Assembly (NCBI RefSeq): GCF_001956045.1
Contig: NZ_MRTH01000002.1
Span: forward strand, 310,001 to 374,000
Reading direction: 5' to 3'
DNA length: 64,000 nt
Origin: Paenibacillus sp. FSL H7-0331
Lineage (GTDB): Bacteria > Bacillota > Bacilli > Paenibacillales > NBRC-103111
The position numbers were made by a program, and so were the translations under genes. The notes below the pieces were generated by a model that had not been told where the DNA came from, did no database searches, and saw only the letters and a program-made list of their open reading frames with translations. Below are positions 25,218-33,153 of the stretch, one piece after another (the stretch's first letter is position 1; the number at the start of each line of letters is the position of its first letter).

Positions 25218-26159
25218 ATGAAAAGAATAGCAACTTTAGGATTGGCATCACTGTTGATAAGCAGCAGCTTGACTATGAGTACGGCCTTTGCTTTTTCGGA
25301 TTTGGAAGATGGACAAGCAGCAGCTGTAAATGCTTTAAAAGATCGTGGGGTTGTGAGTGGAATAGACAGCGAGCATTTTGCACCTAAAGTACAGATCAGT
25401 TATGCGCAAAGTGTGCAAATGATTGTCAAAGCTTTGGATTTGAACATCGATATGATTCGTTTTAAGTCGCTGCCTGTAGCATCAGGGACGTATACGAATA
25501 TTGCCGATAACGCTTGGTATGCGAATGCTTTTGTTATTGCTTATTATAATGGCTTGGAGATTCCTAAGGATGTGAATCCCAATGCAACCGTTACACGTGA
25601 GCAATTCGGTGATTTGCTAGTTCGCGCCTTAGAAAAGAAAGGCAATTTTCCAAAGTTGAAAATTGTACCTGCTACGATCAACGATGAGAATCAAATTACT
25701 CCTGAATACCAGGGCGCATTGCAGCGTATGCTTCATTACAAAATTGCTGAGTTGGACAAAGATGGCAAGTTTAATCCAAAGAGTCAACTCACGCGTGGTG
25801 GCGCTGCAATTTGGGTATATAATGCTATCCGAGTATTGAATGATCATGCGCAAACACCGGCGCCAGCACCAGCACCTGTAGAAGCTGTATCAGTGACTGT
25901 TGAAAAAGTAAACGACGATGTGAATAAGGTCACGTTATCTCGGGGTGAAAAACCAAGCGCAGGTTACAGTATCGACATCAACAACATTCGATTTGATCAG
26001 AGCGGACAGGCAGTCATCACCTATACGCTGAGTGATCCGCAGCCTGACTCGATGAATGCAAGCGTGATTACGGAAGCCAAAGCAGTCACATATCTTCCTG
26101 TTAAATACAAGGTTGTGACAGAACTCGCTACTGTTAGTCCTGACTCTCAAGTAAACTAA
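25218..26159 (+). CDS. Secreted S-layer-homology protein with PrcB C-terminal domain
   Basis: The 313-residue protein has a signal peptide (residues 1 to about 27, ending AFAFSD). Three SLH repeats (about 27-75, 88-140 and 145-212) would bind pyruvylated cell-wall polymer. A short Ala/Pro linker follows, then a PrcB_C-like domain (about 225-300, with SRGEKPSAGYSIDI and VITYTLSDPQPDS). PrcB was described as a subunit of the dentilisin protease complex. The ATG follows GAGGAGAG. It is a single-gene unit with its own terminator (26172-26215). No protease gene is adjacent, so the partner is unknown. Confidence 0.85.
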   Translation: MKRIATLGLASLLISSSLTMSTAFAFSDLEDGQAAAVNALKDRGVVSGIDSEHFAPKVQISYAQSVQMIVKALDLNIDMIRFKSLPVASGTYTNIADNAWYANAFVIAYYNGLEIPKDVNPNATVTREQFGDLLVRALEKKGNFPKLKIVPATINDENQITPEYQGALQRMLHYKIAELDKDGKFNPKSQLTRGGAAIWVYNAIRVLNDHAQTPAPAPAPVEAVSVTVEKVNDDVNKVTLSRGEKPSAGYSIDINNIRFDQSGQAVITYTLSDPQPDSMNASVITEAKAVTYLPVKYKVVTELATVSPDSQVN

Positions 26160-26171
26160 TAACTTACAATC

Positions 26172-26215
26172 AGGCTATCCCGCAGGATCGATAAGATCTT
26201 GGGGATAGCTTTTTA
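26172..26215 (+). terminator. Terminator after the SLH-PrcB gene
   Basis: GCTATCCC (26174-26181) pairs with GGGATAGC (26202-26209), followed by TTTTTAT. Confidence 0.8.
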
Positions 26216-26344
26216 TATTTTGGGGCCTATTGAACGGACTTTGGGTGCGACTGCCCTGTTACAACGTCAAAGTAATTATGTTACAATTCAAAATGGGTTA
26301 TAGAACAGGAATGGATTGTTAAATCATCAATTGGGGGAATGCAG

Positions 26345-26854
26345 GTGAGTATGAGTTACGTCAATCTTCGAGCCTTTGAATCAGAGGATATGAAGGAGCT
26401 GCACCGCTGGTTCAATGACGCGGATTCTATTTCCATGATAGGCCGAGTTCCCAGAACCTACGAAGAAACGGTACAGCACGTCGAAAAAAAACGCAAAAAC
26501 GGTGATCTGGTTCTGGCAATTGAAAATGAAGAACTACATACGGTTGGATGGATTTTTTTGCAAAATATTGAATACGAGCACGGCAGGGCAAGTATCGGTA
26601 TCTTGATTGCACCGGAGAGTCGCGGAAAGGGTTACGCGGGGGCAGCAATGAGGAAGATGATCGATATAGGCTTCAAGCAGCTTCGGCTGAATAAAATCTA
26701 TTTAACGACAAGAGGAATTAATGAACAAGCGATAGGCTTGTATCAAAAGACGGGTTTTGTCATTGAAGGTCAGCTGAGAAATCATGCCTATAGCGACGGT
26801 CGTTATTATGATACTTATATCATGGGAATATTAGCTTCGGAATGGAAAGACTGA
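26345..26854 (+). CDS. GNAT family N-acetyltransferase (RimJ/RimL-like)
   Basis: This cytosolic acetyl-CoA-dependent acyltransferase has about 169 residues. Seen are the N-terminal NLRAFESEDMKELHRWFND, the acetyl-CoA loop APESRGKGYAGAAM (Q/R-x-x-G-x-G/A) and NEQAIGLYQKTGFVIEGQLRNHAYSDGRYYDTYIMG, which is typical of RimJ/RimL and SpeG-like members. The start is unclear: ATG 26339 touches the GGGGGA site, GTG 26345 is 7 nt from it and ATG 26351 is 13 nt. I chose GTG 26345. The substrate cannot be assigned. Confidence 0.87.
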   Translation: MSMSYVNLRAFESEDMKELHRWFNDADSISMIGRVPRTYEETVQHVEKKRKNGDLVLAIENEELHTVGWIFLQNIEYEHGRASIGILIAPESRGKGYAGAAMRKMIDIGFKQLRLNKIYLTTRGINEQAIGLYQKTGFVIEGQLRNHAYSDGRYYDTYIMGILASEWKD

Positions 26855-26914
26855 TCAGTGATCGTAGCGGCCTATTCAAGTAAGTTAAACTACAACATAT
26901 TCAGGAGGAACATC

Positions 26915-27283
26915 ATGCAAACGCTATTGCTGCTTGGCAGCCTTAACATGCTAATTTCAGTAATTTTGGGCGCTTTTGGAGCCCATGCGCTCAAGAAGAA
27001 AATTTCAGCGGAAATGTCCGCAGTGTATCAAACGGGTGTTCAATACCAAATTGCCCATGGTCTTGCATTGCTTGGGATGGGGATTATATCCAATGATATT
27101 GTGAAAAGTCAGCTCGTACATACGGCAGGCTGGTTCTTGTTCGCAGGTATTATTTTGTTTAGTGGCAGTCTTTATGTACTAAGTATTACAGGTATTAAAA
27201 AGCTGGGAGCGATCACCCCCATCGGTGGACTGGCGTTCATTGTAGGCTGGTTATTACTGATTGTTGCCATTATTCAAGGGTAA
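26915..27283 (+). CDS. DUF423 membrane protein (YwdK family)
   Basis: This 122-residue protein has four hydrophobic segments. Its N-terminal motif is GSLNMLISVILGAFGAHALKKK, followed by YQTGVQYQIAHGLALL, all typical of DUF423. ATG 26915 has AGGAGG 6 nt upstream; an in-frame GTG at 26858 lacks a site. Function is unknown in the family. It ends just before a strong terminator (27322-27348). Confidence 0.9.
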   Translation: MQTLLLLGSLNMLISVILGAFGAHALKKKISAEMSAVYQTGVQYQIAHGLALLGMGIISNDIVKSQLVHTAGWFLFAGIILFSGSLYVLSITGIKKLGAITPIGGLAFIVGWLLLIVAIIQG

Positions 27284-27321
27284 GATATGCATCAGAGAGA
27301 GCTATAGTTCCAAATGTCCCG

Positions 27322-27348
27322 AATCCGCCTAAATGGCGGATTTTTTGT
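27322..27348 (+). terminator. Terminator after the DUF423 gene
   Basis: AATCCGCC pairs with GGCGGATT around TAAAT, followed by TTTTG. Confidence 0.88.
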
Positions 27349-27411
27349 TGTTATATTCACTTTATACATACAGATCGACAGTTCGTCTAAATAATAATCA
27401 ATAAATAAATA

Positions 27412-27440
27412 TTGAAAATAAATAGATTATAACATAATAT
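27412..27440 (+). promoter_or_regulatory. Promoter of the MFS gene
   Basis: TTGAAA (27412-27417) and TAATAT (27435-27440) are 17 nt apart in very AT-rich DNA, about 80 nt upstream of the GTG start. Confidence 0.6.
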
Positions 27441-27519
27441 GTCTATTAATAAACAAACATTTAGTTTATTTTCTATTTTATTTGCTTGTTTATATTTATC
27501 GTTTCAAGGAGGCCTTTTT

Positions 27520-28746
27520 GTGTGGAACAACCGTTACGTCAGAACCATTATTATGTCCCGTGTGCTATTGCAGCTGGGGGTTTGGATAAGAAATTTTGCG
27601 ATTTTGCTATACGTGGCAGATTTGACGAACAATGATCCGTATGCTGTGTCACTCATATCTGTCGCGGAATTCGCACCTATTTTTATTTTTGCAATTATTG
27701 GGGGAACCTTTGCCGACCGTTGGCAGCCTAAGCGGACGATGGTAGGGTGTGACCTGCTATCAGCTATATCCGTTTTTATCGTGCTGCTTGCGCTTATGTA
27801 TGGGTCCTGGTATTCCTTATTGGCAGGTACATTGGTATCCGCTATTTTGTCGCAATTTTCTCAGCCTTCGGCAATGAAGCTGTTCAAGCAGCATATACAT
27901 GCCGATCAGATGCAGGGAGTTATGGCGTTGTTTCAGTCGCTGATGGCGGTTTTTATGGTCATTGGACCGATCATTGGCACCTTTGTTTATCAACAGTATG
28001 GAATAGGGGTATCGCTTTCCATTACAGGAGCTATGTTTATGGGTTCAGCGCTCGTGTTATCATGGCTTCCCCGTGATATGAAGACGGCGAATGCGACAGT
28101 CAGCCAGAGCTTTAAAGCAGAGCTGATAGCTGGTCTACGTTATGTTGTATCCAACCGGGCGTTAAGAACATTATGCTCAACCTTTGCTGCAGCAGGGCTC
28201 GCAACCGGATTAATCCAACCGTTAATGCTGTTCATTTCGGTTGAGAATTTGGGATTGGATAAATCGTTTCTGCAATGGCTGCTCATGGCAAATGGTGCTG
28301 CTATGCTCATCGGTGGAGGCCTGATTATGGGAGCAGCCAAAAAGGTGAAGCCGCATACCTTGCTGGCTGTGGGGCTGCTTATTAGCAGTATTTGTACGAT
28401 AGGGACAGGCGGATCTACGAATATTGTACTGACTTTTATTTTGCAGATACTCAGCGGTTTGTTTTATCCATGTGTTCATGTGGGTATTCAAACACTGATT
28501 ATGAGAAATACGGAAGCGGCATTTGTCGGAAGGGTTGGAGGTACGATTACACCAATATTTATGGGATTGATGGTGCTTGGGATGTCCTTCTCCGGTTATA
28601 TGAAAAATTTATTGACTTTGTTTGGCATTTATTGTGTAAGTGGAGGCTTACTGGTCATCGGGGCGCTGCTCTTAATTCCGCTTTTTCAGCAACGGGATAC
28701 GATGGATAGCAGCAGAACCAAGCACAACAGTACAACAACCGGTTAG
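27520..28746 (+). CDS. MFS transporter (enterobactin exporter-like, MFS_3 type)
   Basis: This membrane protein of 408 residues has about twelve helices. The opening WNNRYVRTIIMSRVLLQLGVWIRNFAILLYV and the loop GGTFADRWQPKRTMVGCDLLSA match the MFS_3/EntS-like group of exporters common in Paenibacillus. The frame extends 27 codons upstream to 27439, but AAGGAGG at 27506-27512 sits 7 nt before GTG 27520 and the upstream part does not look like a transporter. Substrate unknown. It is a single-gene unit. Confidence 0.88.
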   Translation: MWNNRYVRTIIMSRVLLQLGVWIRNFAILLYVADLTNNDPYAVSLISVAEFAPIFIFAIIGGTFADRWQPKRTMVGCDLLSAISVFIVLLALMYGSWYSLLAGTLVSAILSQFSQPSAMKLFKQHIHADQMQGVMALFQSLMAVFMVIGPIIGTFVYQQYGIGVSLSITGAMFMGSALVLSWLPRDMKTANATVSQSFKAELIAGLRYVVSNRALRTLCSTFAAAGLATGLIQPLMLFISVENLGLDKSFLQWLLMANGAAMLIGGGLIMGAAKKVKPHTLLAVGLLISSICTIGTGGSTNIVLTFILQILSGLFYPCVHVGIQTLIMRNTEAAFVGRVGGTITPIFMGLMVLGMSFSGYMKNLLTLFGIYCVSGGLLVIGALLLIPLFQQRDTMDSSRTKHNSTTTG

Positions 28747-28876
28747 TGACTCCAGCCTGATAAACATGAGGAATGTGGTGATAAGGTTTGGTATCCCGAT
28801 GTGATGGGTAAATAGTAAACAGGTACAGGAGTGGATATCAAACTAAACTATCAACAACGATGAAAGGATGATCAGA

Positions 28877-29173
28877 ATGAATACGACATACAATTTGCAT
28901 CAAACGAATGAAGTAGTGGGTGAAACAGGTAAGTATGTATGTGCTGTTGGCGAAACCAAGGAGCTTCAAAAGGGTGAAAGATTTCCGCCATGTCCCCAAT
29001 CACAGCAGCCTACCTCATGGAGCCACGCTGATCATCAGCATCGATCTGGAGAAAAGGTTACAGAATCAGGGCATTACAAAGACATGGATGGAGAACGCAT
29101 AGAGCTGAAGCAGGGCGATGTGTTTCCGAACTGTCCAAGATCCGGGCAGCCTACCTCTTGGAAGCATAATTAA
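28877..29173 (+). CDS. Small protein with two degenerate rubredoxin/YjzC-like repeats
   Basis: This 98-residue cytosolic protein is built of two similar halves: [32 protein letters not shown] and [32 protein letters not shown]. The pattern Gx-Y...G..x.L..GerFP.CP....TSW looks like a zinc-ribbon or YjzC-type unit in which most paired cysteines are gone (single Cys at the CP position of each half plus one in YVC). ATG 28877 lies 9 nt from AAAGG; ATG 28868 touches it. I do not know its function. It ends at a terminator (29194-29219). Confidence 0.7.
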   Translation: [98 protein letters not shown]

Positions 29174-29193
29174 CTTTATATAAGTACGATTTG

Positions 29194-29219
29194 AAGCAGC
29201 CACATGGCTGCTTTTTTGC
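29194..29219 (+). terminator. Terminator after the small repeat protein
   Basis: AAGCAGCC pairs with GGCTGCTT around ACAT, followed by TTTT. Confidence 0.88.
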
Positions 29220-29245
29220 TTTTGGACAGCTGCCGCAAGTACTCC

Positions 29246-29275
29246 TTGCCAAAAGATAAATGTGTGAATTATAAT
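29246..29275 (+). promoter_or_regulatory. Promoter of the SorC-trpBA unit
   Basis: TTGCCA (29246-29251) and TATAAT (29270-29275) are 18 nt apart, just upstream of the palindromic site at 29302. Confidence 0.6.
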
Positions 29276-29290
29276 AAAAATAGAACAAAC

Positions 29291-29313
29291 GTACATTTAA
29301 AGTACATATGTAC
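29291..29313. promoter_or_regulatory. Candidate SorC-regulator operator
   Basis: A perfect 12-bp palindrome GTACATATGTAC (29302-29313) is preceded by another half-site GTACAT (29291-29296). It lies between the promoter and the regulator start, where autorepression would act. Confidence 0.6.
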
Positions 29314-29332
29314 ATAACGGTAGGAGGATACG

Positions 29333-30310
29333 ATGTCGGATATTCATCTTGAACGCAACCGTCTGCTCGTCAAAATAAGCCAGCTGTATTATGAAGAAGG
29401 GCACAATCAGCAGGAAATTGCTCAACGTTTGGGAATTTCGCGACCCCATGTCAGTCGGATGCTCACAGCAGCGAAAGCAGAAGGCATCGTACAAATTCAT
29501 ATCAGGAATCCTTATTCCATTGAACAAGAGATTGAGAAAAGGCTAATAGAAACCTTCGGAATCCATGACGCCTTGGTTGTTCATATTCAAGATGCGGATG
29601 TAGCCATAAGAAATCTTCAGCTGGGACGTACCTGCGCCGCACTTCTTGAATCGATTCTCAAGGATGACGATCTCGTTGGCGTGATGGCAGGTCATACGAT
29701 CAGCTCGTTGTGCAATGAAATCGAATACTTTTCCAGGAAAAACCTGCAATTCGTCTCGCTTATTGGAGGGTGGGGCTCTGAAGGTGCGACATGGCACGCC
29801 AATGCCAACACCAGCATGCTCGCTGGAAAGCTGCGCTCCAAGCATTGGCTGCTGCATGCACCAGCCGTAGTCGGCTCCGAGGAAGCATGTGCTTATCTCC
29901 ATCAGGAGCCGCAAATTGCCGAGGTGCTGCAGTTAGCTGGGCGAAGCCAGCTTGCTGTGGTCGGGATAGGCCAGGTTTCCGAGCAGGCAACAATCGTGGA
30001 GTCAGGTTACTTTAGTGATGCGGATTTTCTGGATGTGCAAGGCAGGGGAGCGGTTGCTAATATATGCGCCTCCTTTCTGGGCAAGCAGGGCGAACTGCTC
30101 GACTTTGCAGCCAGCAAGCGGATGATCGGCATTACGGCCTCCGAGCTGCGAGGTATCCCTAATGTGATCGGTCTTGCAGGCGGTTTGGAAAAAGTTGAAG
30201 CGATAACCGCTGCTCTCCGCGGCAAATGGATCGATATTCTGGTCACGGATCTGGATACTGCACAAGCCGTGCTTGCTCTGGAGGATCAGAAAGCTATTAC
30301 GAAAGGATGA
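29333..30310 (+). CDS. SorC/DeoR family transcriptional regulator
   Basis: This 325-residue regulator has an N-terminal HTH (about 12-50: QLYYEEGHNQQEIAQRLGISRPHVSRMLTAAKAEGIVQI) and a C-terminal SorC sugar-phosphate-binding domain of the NagB/RpiA fold (QFVSLIGGWGSEG, VGIGQVS, GRGAVANICASFLG, ASELRGIPNVIGLAGG). Such regulators usually sense phosphorylated sugars. Here it is the first gene before trpB, whose start lies 5 nt after its stop. The ATG follows TAGGAGG. A sugar-type regulator at the head of a tryptophan-synthase pair is unusual; indole-3-glycerol phosphate is a possible phosphorylated ligand, but that is speculation. Confidence 0.88.
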   Translation: MSDIHLERNRLLVKISQLYYEEGHNQQEIAQRLGISRPHVSRMLTAAKAEGIVQIHIRNPYSIEQEIEKRLIETFGIHDALVVHIQDADVAIRNLQLGRTCAALLESILKDDDLVGVMAGHTISSLCNEIEYFSRKNLQFVSLIGGWGSEGATWHANANTSMLAGKLRSKHWLLHAPAVVGSEEACAYLHQEPQIAEVLQLAGRSQLAVVGIGQVSEQATIVESGYFSDADFLDVQGRGAVANICASFLGKQGELLDFAASKRMIGITASELRGIPNVIGLAGGLEKVEAITAALRGKWIDILVTDLDTAQAVLALEDQKAITKG

Positions 30311-30315
30311 GTGAG

Positions 30316-31554
30316 ATGGAGCAGCAAGGATACTACGGAGCGTTTGGAGGCTCTTTTATTCCGGAAATATTGGTTCCGGCATTTGCTGAGTTGAATGAGC
30401 ATTTTGAACAAATCAAGCAGGATTCGGCATTTTGGCAATCCTATCTGAGCATGCTGGCTGGTTTTTCGGGAAGACCAACTCCTTTGACTTATGCGGAAGG
30501 GCTGACCAAACATTATGGTAAGGCACGTATCTATATTAAACGGGAAGATCTGAATCACTCCGGCGCTCATAAAATTAACAATGCACTCGGACAAGGCTTG
30601 TTAGCCAAGCGTATGAACAAAACACGTGTTATTGCCGAAACCGGTGCAGGGCAGCATGGTGTGGCTACCGCAATTGTGGCCGCCAAGCTTGGACTGAGTG
30701 CAACCATTTACATGGGACGCGAGGATATGGAGCGGCAATATGCCAATGTATTTTGGATGAAGCGTTATGGGGCTGAGGTCGTGCCTGTTGATTACGGTTC
30801 CCGAACGCTGAAGGATGCGATTAACGAGGCTCTCCGCGATTGGGTTTCATCGTTTGAGCATACCCATTACTTGCTGGGAACGGCTTCCGGCGCACATCCA
30901 TTCCCAAGCATAGTCGCTTATTTCCAGTCGATCATCGGGAAGGAAGCGAAGGAGCAAATCATGCAAGCTGCTAATAGACTTCCCGACCGCGTGTATGCTT
31001 GCGTGGGTGGAGGATCGAACGCCCTGGGTGTGTTTCAGGCATTTATGCCGCATCCTGAAGTCGAGCTTATCGGTGTGGAGGCTGGAGGTAAAGGAATGGC
31101 TTCGGGCTTACATGCTTCTCGTATTGCTTATGGACAGGGGACAACCGGGATTGCACAGGGCTATAAAACCTTATTTCTGCAAAATAAGGACGGCCAGATG
31201 CGGGATACTTACAGTATCGCAGCAGGACTTGACTACACAGGAGTCTCGCCTATTCTCGCAGATCTGGCCGAACAAGGCCGCGTGCGATTCGAGGCAGCTA
31301 CCGATGTTGAGGTTATTGATGCATTGAAGCTGATTATGACGAAGGAAGGGCTGGTTCCTGCACTCGAATCAACCCACGCATTCGCCGGAGCTTTTCGGGA
31401 AATCGAGCAAACAACGAATCAGGAAATCGTTATTATCAATATGTCCGGTAGGGGCGACAAAGATATATTTAATATAGCGGAGGGATTGCAGGATGACGAA
31501 TGGACAGCATTTATCGCACGCAAGAATGAGCAATATGCCAACGCCACTAGCTGA
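30316..31554 (+). CDS. trpB: Tryptophan synthase beta chain (orphan copy)
   Basis: This PLP enzyme of 412 residues condenses indole with serine to tryptophan. Typical TrpB motifs are present: GAFGGSFIPEIL, GRPTPL, KREDLNHSGAHKINNALGQ with the PLP Lys in HSGAHKIN, ETGAGQHGVATA, CVGGGSNA, GLDYTGVSP and LVPALESTHAFAGA (family SAHAL becomes THAFA). The start is uncertain: ATG 30307 touches GAAAGG and overlaps the regulator stop; ATG 30316 is 9 nt from it and is preferred. No trpEDCF genes are near, so this is a second or specialised trpB, coupled to the trpA that overlaps its end by 62 nt. Confidence 0.9.
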   Translation: MEQQGYYGAFGGSFIPEILVPAFAELNEHFEQIKQDSAFWQSYLSMLAGFSGRPTPLTYAEGLTKHYGKARIYIKREDLNHSGAHKINNALGQGLLAKRMNKTRVIAETGAGQHGVATAIVAAKLGLSATIYMGREDMERQYANVFWMKRYGAEVVPVDYGSRTLKDAINEALRDWVSSFEHTHYLLGTASGAHPFPSIVAYFQSIIGKEAKEQIMQAANRLPDRVYACVGGGSNALGVFQAFMPHPEVELIGVEAGGKGMASGLHASRIAYGQGTTGIAQGYKTLFLQNKDGQMRDTYSIAAGLDYTGVSPILADLAEQGRVRFEAATDVEVIDALKLIMTKEGLVPALESTHAFAGAFREIEQTTNQEIVIINMSGRGDKDIFNIAEGLQDDEWTAFIARKNEQYANATS

Positions 31555-32308
31555 ATATTTGTCTCGCCAGACGGATAAAAAAATCCGCATTATGGCTCAT
31601 CAAATATTAGGCTATCCCGATTTTGAGACCAACTATAAGATGATTAATCTGCTGCACCAGTATGGTATTGATTTGATCGAGCTTCAGATTCCCTTTTCTG
31701 AGCCTATCGCGGATGGACCGATTTTTCTTCGAGCGAATCAAGGTGCTCTGGAGTGGGGCACGACGGTTGAACAATGCTTGGCTTTTGCCGAGCGTGTTAT
31801 CTTGGACTTTGATATTCCGTTTATTTTCATGACCTACTATAATGTGCTCTATCAATATGGCGTGGAGCGCTTTGTGGAAAAGTGTGCAACTATTGGGGTC
31901 AGTGGTTTAATAGTCCCGGATGCTTATCCCGAAGAAAGTGAAATTTTCTTGAGGGCATGCCGGAGCTATGGTGTGGAGCCTATATTACTGGTTACGCCTT
32001 ATACGACGGAGGAACGGTTCGCCTATGTTGCCAGTCAAACCGGAGGCATGCTGTATTGTGTGGCCCGCAAAGGACTTACAGGCACGCAAACCATATTTGA
32101 CGAAGCAACAACACAATTTTTGGGTTATTGCAGTGAACATGCTTTAACTCCGATCGGGGTCGGCTTCGGTATCCAGCAGCGCAGCGATGTGGAATATTTA
32201 ATCGGCAAAAGCGATATCGCGATCATCGGGAGTCAGTTACTCAAGCTGCTTGAAGAAGGCGGGCTTCGTCGTGTAGAGGAATTTCTGGCTTCCTTGGCGG
32301 ATCTGTAA
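31493..32308 (+). CDS. trpA: Divergent tryptophan synthase alpha chain
   Basis: This 271-residue TIM barrel would cleave indole-3-glycerol phosphate to indole. The catalytic Glu is in IELQIPFSEP and the Asp in IADGP. MTYYNVLYQYGVERF, LIVPDAYPEES, RKGLTGT and IGVGFGIQ are also family motifs. Departures from the consensus include MAHQILGYPD in place of the usual PFITAGDP and IFLRANQGAL in place of TIQNAN.RAL, so it is an outlying member. The ATG at 31493 follows GGAGGG by 8 nt and lies inside the end of trpB; ATG 31526 is an alternative. TrpA and TrpB normally form an alpha2-beta2 channelling complex. Confidence 0.85.
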   Translation: MTNGQHLSHARMSNMPTPLAEYLSRQTDKKIRIMAHQILGYPDFETNYKMINLLHQYGIDLIELQIPFSEPIADGPIFLRANQGALEWGTTVEQCLAFAERVILDFDIPFIFMTYYNVLYQYGVERFVEKCATIGVSGLIVPDAYPEESEIFLRACRSYGVEPILLVTPYTTEERFAYVASQTGGMLYCVARKGLTGTQTIFDEATTQFLGYCSEHALTPIGVGFGIQQRSDVEYLIGKSDIAIIGSQLLKLLEEGGLRRVEEFLASLADL

Positions 32309-32342
32309 TATAGCTTGTGATACATGACAAATTATTTTTTTC

Positions 32343-32372
32343 TTGATAAAATTTAGACACTTATGGTAATAT
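32343..32372 (+). promoter_or_regulatory. Promoter of the FadR-type regulator
   Basis: TTGATA (32343-32348) and TAATAT (32367-32372) are 18 nt apart, just upstream of the AAAGGAG ribosome site. No clear terminator separates it from trpA. Confidence 0.5.
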
Positions 32373-32392
32373 GCACAAAAGGAGATGATCAG

Positions 32393-33100
32393 ATGAATTC
32401 TAAGGTAACATTTCAATCACTGAATCGTCCCAAGCTGGTTGACGACGTTGTCATTCAACTGCAGAAGAAAATATCCAGCGGTGACATCAGGCAAGGCGAT
32501 AAAATTCCTACGGAGCCCGAGCTCATGGAGCAATTCGGAGTGGGCCGTTCCACGATTCGTGAAGCCGTAAGAGTGCTCGTTCATGCAGGGTTGCTGGAGA
32601 AGAAGCAGGGATTTGGTACGTATTTGACGTCCAATTCTGTTATTCAGGAGCCACTCGTCCATCGGTTACGGAGAGCGGAAATATTGGAGGTGTATGAGGT
32701 TAGAAAAATGCTGGAGCTGGAAATATCCAGATTGGCCGCCAGCCGCCGCGACGAAGACGATCTTGAGAAAATGAGAAGTCATCTGGACAATCGTTCAGCT
32801 GCGTTGGACAGAGGGGATACCGAGGCCTACTTGCACTCTGATATCGATTTTCATTTATCGGTAGCTGTCGCAAGTAAGAACAGTGTCGTTATCGATTTGT
32901 ACCGTACGTTCTCAACCGTTTTGCTGGACGCCATTCAGAAGCTGGCGAAATATCAAGTCGGACATGATCCGCATACGTTGTTCCACGAACGACTGTATCA
33001 ATCGATTCAGGAAAAGGATGTACAGGCAGCAGTGCATTGGACTTCACAAAATTTGGATGGTACCATTGCAGAGCTTCAAAGGTATTTGGGAATGGAGTAA
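32393..33100 (+). CDS. GntR family regulator, FadR subfamily
   Basis: This 235-residue protein has an N-terminal winged helix (about 10-75: KLVDDVVIQLQKKISSGDIRQGDKIPTEPELMEQFGVGRSTIREAVRVLVHAGLLEKKQGFGTYL) and an all-helical FCD ligand domain (EVYEVRKMLELEISRLAASRR, DIDFHLSVAVASKN, H in HERLYQSIQEKD). FCD regulators bind small organic acids through metal-binding histidines. ATG 32393 is 8 nt from AAAGGAG. The MFS gene that follows 53 nt later is its probable target. Confidence 0.9.
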   Translation: MNSKVTFQSLNRPKLVDDVVIQLQKKISSGDIRQGDKIPTEPELMEQFGVGRSTIREAVRVLVHAGLLEKKQGFGTYLTSNSVIQEPLVHRLRRAEILEVYEVRKMLELEISRLAASRRDEDDLEKMRSHLDNRSAALDRGDTEAYLHSDIDFHLSVAVASKNSVVIDLYRTFSTVLLDAIQKLAKYQVGHDPHTLFHERLYQSIQEKDVQAAVHWTSQNLDGTIAELQRYLGME

Positions 33101-33153
33101 TGGCCTTTCCTTGCTTTTAAACATCAGATGATAAGATGAAAGGTATGAATTTT

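Noticed and set aside
27439..27519. ATG 27439 as start of the MFS transporter
   Set aside because: It coincides with the promoter -10 region, and AAGGAGG lies 7 nt before the later GTG at 27520.
29314..30315. T-box or TRAP-controlled leader for trpBA
   Set aside because: The genes follow the SorC regulator by 5 nt and no leader, T-box motif or Trp-rich peptide is seen.
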